Below are positions 55,028 through 64,000 of a stretch of 64,000 bases of DNA, one piece after another. The notes below the pieces were generated by a model, which worked only from the letters and a program-made list of their open reading frames with translations, made no database searches and was not told the DNA's origin. This DNA comes from Cervus elaphus (taxonomy: Eukaryota > Chordata > Mammalia > Artiodactyla > Cervidae), in the NCBI RefSeq assembly GCF_910594005.1, contig NC_057841.1, forward strand, positions 16,663,001-16,727,000, written 5' to 3'. How positions within the stretch are numbered: position 1 is the first letter of the stretch; each line of letters begins with the position of its first letter. The position numbers and the translations under genes were made by a program.

Positions 55028-55365
55028 ACAGACTGCATGTTTGTGTCTCCCCCTAAAATCCATATGTTGAAACTTTAACCTCCAATGGGATGGTATTTGG
55101 AGACTAAGGGCAACTGGGGGTCAGTGGGATTAGTGCCCTTGTAGGAAGAAACACAGAGAGTTTTCTTCCTCCCTCTCTCTTACTTCACTTTTGAGGACGC
55201 AACAAGAAGACAGCATCTACAATCCAGGAAGAGGGTTCTCCACAAGAACCTGACCCTGCTGACACCTACTCCAACCTCCAACCTCCAGGGCTATAAGAAA
55301 TATTGTGTTGTTTAACACGATGAATAGGGTGTTTCTGTAATGGCAGCCCAAACTGACTGAGACAG
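55028..55365 (+). mobile_element. MaLR (MLT1/MST-like) LTR, sense
   Basis: GCATGTTTGTGTCTCCCCC, AAATCCATATGTTGAAAC, GGGATTAGTGCCCTTGTAGG, AGAAATATTGTGTTGTTTAA and GTAATGGCAGCCCAAACTGA follow the whole LTR order. Nearly complete but diverged, with no internal region. Confidence 0.8.
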
Positions 55366-56617
55366 CGTGGAAGGGAAGGTCCTGTATAAAAGCAATTTAC
55401 CACCTGTCCACATTGACTCACCATCTCTCCCCACCGTGCAACTTGAACATTCCAAGGTTTCTTGACTCAAATCATTGAACAAAGTAGTTTCTTCATCTGG
55501 AATGCCATTGTCTGCTTTTTCCTTTTACCCAGGAAATTCATATTCATGCTTTGAATTATAGCAAAAATATCAATGATTCTGTAAAGAATTTCCTAAATTC
55601 CTGAGGACAGAGTTGATCTCTTCCCTCTCTTCCTATAGCACTTTTTCAATATTCTGCTTCATTTTACTACATTATATAGAAAAATATTTACTGGCACAGC
55701 TTAAGGTAAAGCATGCTTATCAGGAGACAAAAAATCTTTTTTATATATGTATACTTTTGGAAACATGTTTGGCACATAGTACATAAAATATTACTGATTG
55801 AGTAGGATAGATGATGATAATAATTATTGATTTGGCAGAATGGCAGAACTTTAAATAAGAAATATTTAAAATACAGAAAAATTCTGAGAAAAACGAAACA
55901 GATTCAGTAGTTCCCTGGTGAGCAAAACACACAGTGCATACTTTATAGTAAAATAAAATTGGGTATACATTCACTGACCACATATCATGTATAAAGTGCT
56001 GAACAAAGAATGGGAATCACAAAGACTAAAAGAATATTGTCTCTAAATTCATAGAATGCATAAACTGTTGGAATGTATTAAAATAGGATTGGTTTTCATT
56101 TGAGTTTATCATCCAAGGTGTATTTGATTTAAAAAAAATGTTCTTACAAACGACACGTGCAGAAAATTTAAAACCTATATTCACTCTAATTGGTCTCCTC
56201 AACATGTTACATTCCACATCACTTTTTCTTAGATTACTTATAAATCACTTTTAGCAAGGATGACAACTTGGAATTTAACTGCTTTCTGCCTTCACTAATT
56301 CTACAAAATAGACATGCTGCAGTGAACTGACTGCCAGGACGGTAGGAAAAGGAAGTAACTGGAAAGATTGTAATTGCCCATGAACTAAGTGAATACCAAG
56401 ACTAGCTGGATCTGCATGGATAGAGTAACTCAATACATAAGACAAAACATAAAGCAGGAATAATAAGTCCTTTGGAGATTTTCTTTCCCCATTTCTAGCC
56501 AAGTCAATTTTAGGGGTGAACAAATCTCAGAGGACTCGAGTAAAGTACATGGACAAATAAATGTGTTTTCCAATATTTATTCTCACCCATGTCATCTTTA
56601 ACAATAAGACATTTTAG
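55366..56617. other. Unique AT-rich sequence
   Basis: About 1.25 kb without a recognised gene or repeat. Confidence 0.5.
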
Positions 56618-56742
56618 GGATTTCTCTGGTAGTCCAGTCTGAGTTCCCAATCCAGGGGGCCCAGGTTTGATCCCTGGCCAGGAAACTAGATCTCACATGC
56701 CACAGCTAAGATGCTGCAGTCAAATAAATGAATAAACAATAA
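56618..56742 (+). mobile_element. CHR-type SINE, sense
   Basis: GGATTTCTCTGGTAGTCCAG, GGTTTGATCCCTGGCCAGG, GATCTCACATGCCACAGC and the AAATAAATGAATAAA tail fit the CHR order, with about 15 bases missing in the head. Confidence 0.82.
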
Positions 56743-57016
56743 GAAACTTTAGTTATGAATTTAGAAGCATATCAATATAAGTCTGGAGACATCCAGGAGT
56801 ATATGGTGAAAGACAGCTGTGACTCTGCAGCTCAAGGTACCCAAAGCACTTAACCCAGTAGAGCATAGAGCATACTTCATGCATGGATAATTTTTACCAC
56901 CTATCTCCCCATCTAAAAACAATTTTTTGATGTAGCTACTAACATGAAATCATATTAAAATAAATTAGTAAATTAATAAAGGAATCAATTTACAAGGAAT
57001 AAGGGATATACCAAGT

Positions 57017-57201
57017 GCATTTGTTAAGTTGCCTCAGTCGTGTCCAACTGTTTGCGACCCTATCGACTGTAGTCCGCCAGGCTCCTGTGTCCATGGGATT
57101 TCCCAGGCAAGAATACTGGTCACCATGTCCTCCTCCAGGGGATCTTCCCGACTGAGGGATCAAACCCACATCTCTTATGTCTCCTGGATGAACAAGAGGT
57201 G
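57017..57201 (-). mobile_element. Bov-tA SINE, antisense, lacking the tRNA head
   Basis: The reverse BovA body and B-box region are present (TAAGTTGCCTCAGTCGTG to CATCTCTTATGTCTCCTGGA). The head is missing. TACCAAGT at 57009-57016 and 57202-57209 may be the target duplication. Confidence 0.87.
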
Positions 57202-57500
57202 TACCAAGTAGCTCGCAATATTTTATTGTTCAACAAATGTCAATTTTAATTCTGGAACTCCTAAAAGACAAAGCAAAAAGAAAGCTATACTCTAATGCAT
57301 TCATTCTGTCAGATTCAAAGAAACAAGATTTCCTGAGAAGCAAATTACATTCCCAGAGAACAAGGCACTCCCCCCAAAATTAAGAAATTTATCACATGAC
57401 TCTTATAATGAGAGACAGGAGACTTATAATAGATCTTATTATCTACCGCAGTTTTGTAAAAGATCCAAAGCCTCCGATTGAAAAGGGGTATTTCTTAAAT

Positions 57501-57716
57501 TGAAAGTGAAAGTGTTAGTCGCTCAGTTGTGTCCAACTCTTTGCAACCCCATGAACTGTAGCCCACCAGGCTCCTCTGTCCATGGGATTCTCCAAGCAAG
57601 AATACTGGAGTAGATTGCCATTCCTTTCTCCATGGGATCTTCCCAACCTAGGGATCAAACCCAGGTCTTCCACATGGCAGGCAGATTCTTTACCATCTGA
57701 GGCACCAGGGAAGTTT
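57501..57716 (-). mobile_element. Bov-tA SINE, antisense
   Basis: The reverse of the family, from GAAAGTGTTAGTCGCTCAG to ATCTGAGGCACCAGGGAAG. No clean target duplication was found. Confidence 0.9.
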
Positions 57717-57954
57717 ATTGATCTTGTATAGAAGCCAACCCACTCAAGTTCTCTTCTCACTGGGGCACGATATTTAAAATGTTTAACAATGGAATGGCAC
57801 GGGCCTTGGTCTTGTGCAGAGCCTAAGGATCTAAGAATCCTTCTGTGTCAGGATTATTCCTTTTATTTGATGCATTGTGGGCATGTCCTGGGGTCCCCAG
57901 GGAAGGTCTTTGATTGGAGGGACTTTGCTCAAGGGGCTGAGTACACTGATTATA

Positions 57955-58022
57955 TTTTTTAAATTAATTTATTTATTTTAATTGGAGGCTACTTACTTTG
58001 AAATATTATTGTGGTTTTTATC
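57955..58022 (-). mobile_element. Short L1 3' end, antisense
   Basis: ATTAATTTATTTATTTTAAT with TGGAGGCTACTTAC and TTATTGTGGTTTTTATCAAC is the reverse of the ruminant L1 3' end, about 65 bases long. Confidence 0.72.
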
Positions 58023-59097
58023 AACTGGTAGAGACGTGTTTTCATATTTTAACAGTTGGTGTGTCCAGACCTTTACACATAGCTCTGCGTGTAAGTCTAG
58101 AACGGAGTATGAAGCACTGCCTGCCGCCAGAAGAGAAAATAAATCATGAATTCAAAACCTCTTGCCTAAGTCCTGCACTCCAACAATTTTTAGGTGATGG
58201 CTGACTGTGATTTTCATTTCGGTGCTCCCAGGTAAATTCTCAAGGGCAGCTGCCACTCATGAACTCCCCCATCCAAGAGAGTGGCTGTAAAGCTTTAAAT
58301 AAAATGGCATTTGCAGAAGGTAAAGGTTCACTGACTTCTTTTTTCAATTTGTATTAGAGAGCAGCTCAAGACCCTGACCTGGAGGTGACAGGTGACAGGT
58401 GGCAGGTGGCAGTGTCACAATCTAAGAATATATGTCCTTTCCATCCTCCTTATTTGGGTCAAACGAGCCAACTGGATGAAGAGCTACACACTTTCTACAT
58501 TGCACAAGTAGCCCAGGGAACTTGAAAAGTTCCAGTTTTCCAGAGAATCACCTTTTCCATTTAATCTCTATACAGTTGAGCTGCACAGAATATAAGTGAC
58601 TTCAGTTGTTCATTTGCAAAACAATTAGACAGACACTACTATTTGATTTAATCTGACACTTCATGTTAGTATCAGGCAGTGACTTTGAATGTCATTGATA
58701 GCGACTGTTTAAAGGAACAACCCAAAAGAAGAAGTAAATCATATTTCTGACTGGAGTAACCTAGTTCTACATTAGAGAGCTCAACTTGTGAAACTAAACT
58801 CAGCCTCCTGCCTCCCTGGTCGGTTAGCATAACCCCAAGTTCCTCATTTTTAACAAGTTCTGGGCGCTCATGTGAGAATCAAATTCAGAGAAGAGAGTAA
58901 CCCAGAAGAGATGCTCTGCTATTATTTAAGGATGTTGAGGTCGGATGGGCGTAGAAATGTAGAAACACACTTGCACAAACATGGGTTACTAATAGGAAGC
59001 ATCTCACACCACAGATAGAAGTTTGCAAAGAGATAGGGTCACTGGGCTGGCTTCCAAGAGACTTTATAAGGTTTTGCTTTACTGGTTATTTAATATC
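58023..59097. other. Unique sequence
   Basis: No gene or repeat family was recognised. A short 7-bp tandem repeat at 58382 is listed separately. Confidence 0.5.
58382..58413 (+). repeat. Short 7-bp tandem repeat
   Basis: About four units of AGGTGAC/AGGTGGC in a row. Confidence 0.85.
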
Positions 59098-59298
59098 ATT
59101 CTCTGGTGGCTCAGATGGTAAAGAACCTGCCTGCAATGCGGGAGACTTGGGTTCGATCCCTGGGTTTGAAAGATGCCCTGGAGCAGAGCATGACAACCCC
59201 CTCCAGTATTCTCACCTGGAGAATCCCCGTGGACAGAGGAGCCCGGTGGGCTACAGTCCATGAGATCGCAATGAGTCGGACATGACTGAGTGACTAGG
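59098..59298 (+). mobile_element. Bov-tA SINE, sense, head slightly truncated
   Basis: From TTCTCTGGTGGCTCAGATGG to GACTGAGTGACTAGGC. Near-consensus body. No target duplication was found. Confidence 0.9.
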
Positions 59299-60009
59299 CA
59301 CATGGGCTGATCCTTAGAATGAAAACAGTTATGCTTTGGCTATCCTGTCTCTTAACCAAACAGATGTCAACCAGGTTCACAAGGATTATGTTCAAAACAA
59401 AGCTAGCCATCCCATAAGGAAAACTGAGAAATGAAACCCACATGTAATCTGAAACACTGGATTGGCCAGTCATGTTATTAATATAATTAAGGTATCAACA
59501 TTTGAGAGTATGATTTAAGATGGTAGTGATAACTCTTTAGGTGCTTTCTTTAAATTGTGAAAGAAAAGTTAGCATCCGTTTGAGGCTTGAGGCTGAAATG
59601 TGGGTGAACAATTAGGATGAGGGTAAAGGATATTGGGGAAATGGTGGCAGCAGATGCCTGAGGAATAAAGAGGCCAGCAAGAAGCGGAGTGGCCCAGGAG
59701 AGAGAAGGAGGAGCTGGCTGTCACGAGAGGTCCTCAGCTGGGAAACCAGGGAGGGGCCGACACCAAAATGGAGGCAGAAAAGCATAATTTCATAGAATGT
59801 GGAAAAAGAAATTATTTAGTGTGTGGGCAACAGTTGCAGGTCTTAGAGGGTTTCTCCATGAAAGTTATTTACAAACTTTTGATGTAAAATATTCTATAGA
59901 GATACAGGGCAGAGTCAGAGCATTAGAGGTAAATAGAACAGACAGTTGGGAAGAGAAAACAATGTCTATGTATCATAGGTTCACTAGATCAAAATGTGCT
60001 TTCCTCAAA
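59299..60009. other. Unique sequence
   Basis: No gene or repeat was recognised. A 131-codon frame at 59797-60192 runs into MIR and SINE sequence and has no domain. Confidence 0.5.
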
Positions 60010-60480
60010 AATGAATTCAGAGCAAGAGAGCACTGGATTTCGAGTCTAACTGCCTCGGGTAGAAGTGTGGCCATGGCATGGACGAGGTGCCTGAAAATCT
60101 GCTTAAATCTCCAAGTTCTCATCCACAAGTCAGAACCACATCCACAAGTCATTTCAGTTGTGTCTGATTCTTTTCAATCCCATGGACTGTAGCCCACTGG
60201 GCTCCTCTGTCCATGGGATTCTCCAGGCAAGAATACTGCAGTGGGTTGCCATGCCCTCCTCCAGGGAATCTTCGCGACCCAGGGATCAAACCCGCGTCTT
60301 TTGTGTCTCCTGCATTGCAGGTGGATTCTTTACCCACTGAGCCACCAGGGAAGCCCCCCACGCAGGGTAGATATGAGGATTAAGTAAGTACATATGAAGC
60401 ACTTACTATAATGCCAGGCATAGCCTTCACTACAGTGAATGTTACACAATTGTTTGGTATCATCATTATCACCATTATCA
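60010..60480 (+). mobile_element. MIR SINE, sense, split by a Bov-tA
   Basis: Left part: GAGCACTGGATTTCGAGTC and TAACTGCCTCGGG. Right part: AGATATGAGGATTAAGTAAG and GAAGCACTTACTATAATGCC with AGGCATAG. Together they follow the MIR order across the Bov-tA. CATCCACAAGTCA is repeated at 60119-60131 and 60138-60150, a small local duplication next to the junction. Confidence 0.55.
60147..60357 (-). mobile_element. Bov-tA SINE, antisense, nested in MIR
   Basis: The reverse of the family, from GTCATTTCAGTTGTGTCTG to GAGCCACCAGGGAAGCCC, close to consensus. Confidence 0.92.
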
Positions 60481-61005
60481 CTGATATTATTAAATCAAAA
60501 ACAGTAAGATTTAATTAGAGAGCAAGTGCTCCAGTTTAATTCAGTAAATGTTTTTTCTAGCATTTTATGGATACAATTTTTATAAACAGTTATGGGAAGA
60601 TGATTAAAATTGGTCTTTGGGCTCAATTCATTTTTGTAATTCAATCAGTCCATCAGCAAGCATTTACTGAATGTCTACATATACTCGACATTCTATGTGG
60701 TAGAGCGTGGAAGTCATATAGAGTGTAATTCAGATAGAATGTGGTTAGAGCCATGATACAGACACACACAAGTGCTAGGGGGCCACGGAGGGTGGTGTTC
60801 ATTTGAAAGTGGTCTGAACCTTGTAAAAGACTCAAAGGAAACCAATCAAGAGATTACCTAAAGACTGCAGGCTGGCCATTTGACCAGAACTTATTGAATG
60901 TTTATAACCAGTTAGATTTTAAACCTAACCTGATCAGTGGGTAGAAGCTGTGCAGAAGGTAAATATTGTGAATGCTATCCCTTGAGAAATCTAATCTCAA
61001 GGCTA

Positions 61006-61053
<48 letters not shown>

Positions 61054-61218
61054 CATCTATACGGACCTTTGATGATAAGGCATTAATATACAGCAATCTG
61101 AAAACAAATGAGCCAAAGGAGACATATCAAGGTGCAGCTAGTGTGCAGATTTATTAGCAGAGAAGAAGCTAGAGGATGATAAAAAGACTGGACATTCTGA
61201 GGGGCTAGTGGTCTAGGC
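60481..61218. other. Unique sequence with a (GT)n run
   Basis: No gene or repeat family other than the dinucleotide run at 61008. Confidence 0.5.
61008..61051 (+). repeat. (GT)n microsatellite
   Basis: An uninterrupted run of 22 GT units, probably polymorphic. Confidence 0.96.
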
Positions 61219-61431
61219 AGGCTTTGCAGATGGTGCAGTGGTAAAGAATTCACCTGCCAATGCAAGAAACCCAGGAGAAGCGAGTTCGATCGCCGGGTTG
61301 GGAAGATCTCCTGGAGGAGGGCATGGCAACCCACTCCAGTATTCTTGCCTGGAGAATGCAATGGACAGAGGAGCCTGGCAGGGTTCCAGTCTGTGGAGTC
61401 ACAAAGAGCTGGACATGACTGAGAGTCTGAG
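61219..61431 (+). mobile_element. Bov-tA SINE, sense
   Basis: From AGGCTTTGCAGATGGTGCAG to GACATGACTGAGAGTCTGAG. The head reads GATGGTGCAGTGGTAAAG, a subfamily variant. Confidence 0.9.
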
Positions 61432-61839
61432 CAGAATGTACATGTGTGGACTGAGTAGTCTGACTTGTTTTTGCAATTTGTGAGTCTTAAAGATCTTGAA
61501 AAGGAAGACGCATTATCAGAAGCATTTTGGGAAGATGTTTCTAAGTTCATTAGGAAAGAGATGGTGGAAGGAGAGTGGCCCATCAGACTATAACTACAAT
61601 CCTGGTGAAAAGGGATGAAGGGGTTAACCTGAGGCAGGGCTTAGGGACACCATGAAGGGGTGATGAGTGACTATTTAGTGATCGGGAGGCTTTATAATGA
61701 TGACACACAGCTATCAAAGTTATCAAGTGTACAACACAAATATTACATGTACTATATTTAAATGGTAGGGGAATAGATGAATCATTGCCTTAAAGACTAT
61801 TACTCTCTTTATATGATATACTTTGTTAATTTTTTAATA
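61432..61839. other. Unique sequence
   Basis: No gene or repeat was recognised. Confidence 0.5.
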
Positions 61840-62337
61840 GACTTTCTTTTTTAGAGCAGTTTTAGGTTAACAGCAAAATTGAGCGAAAGCTAGGGCTTCC
61901 CTGATAGCTCAGTTGGAAAAGAATCTGCCTGCAATGCAGGAGACCCCAGTTCAATTTCTGGATTGGGAAGATCCCCTGGAGAAGGAAAGGCTACTCACTC
62001 CAGTTTTTTGGAGTGGGTATAGTCCATGGGGTTGCAAAGAGTCGGACATGACTGAGCAACTTTCACTTTCACTTTACAGAGGTTTCCAGGTACCCTCATC
62101 CCCAGTGTGTATGGCCTCCCTCACTGTCAAGATTCCGCCTCAGGGTGGTACACTTGCTATTAATAAAATCAATGAACCTGGACTGACATATCAATTGCCT
62201 AGAGTCTGTAGTTTGTATTAAGGCTCACTGTTGGTGCTGTACGTTCTAGGAGTTTTGGCAAATGCATAGGTAATATGTATCCATTTTTATAATTATTATA
62301 GGATCATACAGAGTAGTTTCACTATCCTAAATATAAT
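61840..62337 (-). mobile_element. Old L1M 3' region, antisense, split by a Bov-tA
   Basis: TTTTTTAGAGCAGTTTTAGG, TTAACAGCAAAATTGAGCG, then after the SINE ACAGAGGTTTCCAGGTACCC, CTCACTGTTGGTGCTGTACG and ATCATACAGAGTAGTTTCAC give the reverse of a common old L1M 3' region. Confidence 0.75.
61894..62076 (+). mobile_element. Bov-tA SINE, sense, with an internal deletion
   Basis: From GGGCTTCCCTGATAGCTCAG to GACTGAGCAACTTTCACTTT. About 40 bases of the body are missing after CACTCCAGT. Confidence 0.9.
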
Positions 62338-62338
62338 A

Positions 62339-62806
62339 TACAGATGGTCTCCAACTTAAAATTTCTTAACTTACGATTTTCTAACTTTACAATAGCGTGA
62401 AGGCAATTCAGTATGACTGGTACTTTGAATCGTGATCCTTTGATCTTTTCTTGGGCTGGTGATATGTGGTATGATACTCTTTTGTGACACTGGAAAACGA
62501 GCCACAGTTCCCAGTCATGAGAGTTAATAACTAGTATACTTATGTCCACTGTGTACCCAGACTACTTTTCTGATTTTCACTTTCAAGGCAGTATTCAATA
62601 AGTTACATGAGATATTCAACACTATATTATAAAGTAGTCTGTGCATTAGATGATGCTGACCAACTATAGGCTAGTGGAAGTGTTCTGAGCACATTCAAGG
62701 TTGGCTGTGTTAAGTCTATGATGTTTGATAGGATAGGTATATTAAAGACTTTTCGACTTAACGTGGTTTATCAGGATATAACCTAATACACTTGAGGAAG
62801 ATCTGT
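62339..62806. mobile_element. Non-autonomous DNA transposon with TA target site (Tc1/mariner-Tigger type?)
   Basis: A unit bounded by TA|CAGATGGTCTCCAAC and CTTGAGGAAGATCTG|TA. The ends are imperfect inverted repeats beginning CAGAT, and TA is the expected target of Tc1/mariner elements. The interior (CAGTATTCAATAAGTTACAT, GAGATATTCAACACTATATT, GTGTTCTGAGCACATTCAAG) matches a common old mammalian MER-type repeat. No transposase frame. Confidence 0.62.
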
Positions 62807-64000
62807 ACTTCTAAAGCAGAATGAAATTTTTTTTTAAATTTACTAAAATTTGGAGCACACATCTATGAGTGATTTTAAAGTCTAACACACTCCTAGCAAT
62901 TTCCAAGAAACTTTCTGTGGAAACACGTTTTCCAGTAGTCTGTAATCATCCACAGTCTGCTTTGTATCCCGCATAGAAATATTTAAGTGTGTTGATGATA
63001 TTCATTTTCACTTGCAATCTGGTTTAACTGGCAACTGGCAAAACCAGTTAAAATTAAGAAGATAGATATTTTGAGCTAAACTACAAACAATTCTGCTGGA
63101 AATAGAACGTGATAACTCAATTGCTATCATTCAAGCCTTGGTCTCTGAGAGCTGAATAATAGAGAATTAAAGAGGCTATAACTTTTCTGGAGACAACAAA
63201 ACAAAACTGTACATTGGTTCTCCGTGAGCATTTGAAATGTCCCCCAGACATCACACAGATGCATGAAGAAAGTTAGTGCTAAAACAAACAGGATTGTCAG
63301 TCATCTCAACCCTTCATATGTTATGCAGGAATTTCTCCCTAAACTCTACTGGAACCTATGAGAATATCTTCATTAAAGTGCACATTTAATTTATCACTGT
63401 ATGCATTTCACACAAGTGCACTAGATCATTAATCTGAACCTTTAGCAGCTAATAGAAAGATTCGGTGTGTCAGTCAAGCAGAGTGTGTCTTTAAATTTAA
63501 CTATGATTCAGACTTTGGAATCTCTTTAAACTAACCAAAAAAAGGTAAGCCATCTTAGAGAGAAAGAGGAGGAGGAACTTCTGTCCATCCCATCACAACT
63601 GGCTTGGTTTCTCTACTAATTAAGCTCCTTGAACAATTGTGCTCTCATGACTCACTCCCCTGGTCTCTCCATAGAAAGGTGGCCCCCCTAGTGGTCATAA
63701 ATCTATTTTAAAAGAAAAGTAATTAGGTATCACTGCTTCTCAAAAAATGAGAAGTAGAGGGCACACACACACAAAATGAGGAGTGTATCCTCAAGACACA
63801 AAGCTTATTTTTCAGGCAGGGTTTTTTTTGTTGTTGTTGTTATGGTGGCCGTTCCTTCTCTCCATACTTTTATCTATTTTTAGTCCCATAGAAAAGGACC
63901 ATTACTGTCAATTTTAGTATCTACCTGACAGATTACATTTTTAGTATCTATCAGACAGACTACATAAGTGTACCCTAAAGCAAAATTGTGTCCCAAGACT
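62807..64000. other. Unique AT-rich sequence to the window end
   Basis: No gene or repeat family was recognised. It contains a short A/C run near 63761-63772, a T-rich GTTGTTGTTGTT stretch near 63821 and a 27-bp tandem listed next. Confidence 0.5.
63913..63966 (+). repeat. 27-bp tandem duplication, diverged
   Basis: Two adjacent 27-base units starting TTTAGTATCTACCTGACAGA and TTTAGTATCTATCAGACAGA differ at three positions. Confidence 0.85.

Noticed and set aside
59797..60192. 131-codon + strand frame starting MWKKKLFSVWATVAG
   Set aside because: It starts in unique DNA but runs through MIR and Bov-tA sequence. No signal of selection is visible.
1..64000. CRISPR-like array, because the same 20-40 base blocks recur across the window
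   Set aside because: The recurring blocks are interspersed Bov-tA and BovB copies at irregular spacing and in both orientations, in a mammalian genome.

Overview
The window is non-coding DNA from a ruminant, almost certainly a bovid. The diagnostic evidence is about 32 copies of the ruminant tRNA-derived SINE Bov-tA, nine fragments of the RTE LINE BovB, five copies or fragments of the CHR SINE shared by cetartiodactyls, and several 3' ends of the ruminant L1 family. Cattle, sheep, goat or another bovid cannot be told apart by eye. I found no protein-coding exon, tRNA, rRNA or other functional RNA gene. The open frames are either translations of Bov-tA, BovB or L1, or short frames in unique AT-rich DNA without a recognisable domain. 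The setting is a gene desert or a very long intron.

Layout. 1-10 kb: BovB and L1 ends, then a MaLR/MLT1-like LTR (3551-4835) carrying a Bov-tA and a BovB, an unassigned LTR-like element (about 5900-6508), and a long unique stretch. 10-15 kb: an old element split by a Bov-tA, a 0.75-kb GT-rich minisatellite (11225-11990), a small CpG cluster, and CHR and BovB fragments. 15-24 kb: dense Bov-tA copies, an L1 inserted inside an older L1 (18601-19836) and other L1 ends. 24-39 kb: mostly unique DNA with scattered SINEs, a candidate conserved segment near 32.27-32.55 kb and a 24-nt G run at 35198. 39-45 kb: a 5'-truncated L1 with a perfect 18-bp target duplication (39934-41305) holding a Bov-tA and a tiny poly(A) insertion, then an old L1 followed by a Bov-tA that contains an inverted copy of nearby L1 sequence. 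45-64 kb: MLT1-like LTRs, Bov-tA, CHR, MIR and L1 copies, and a TA-flanked DNA transposon (62339-62806).

The elements do not form a pathway. What can be read is insertion history: many copies keep target-site duplications, nesting gives relative ages, and small rearrangements (inverted templated insertion, poly(A)-only insertions, tandem duplications inside SINEs) record replication or retrotransposition errors. Family names come from memory of consensus sequences and were not checked with RepeatMasker. Boundaries are good to a few bases where a target duplication is reported and to tens of bases elsewhere.
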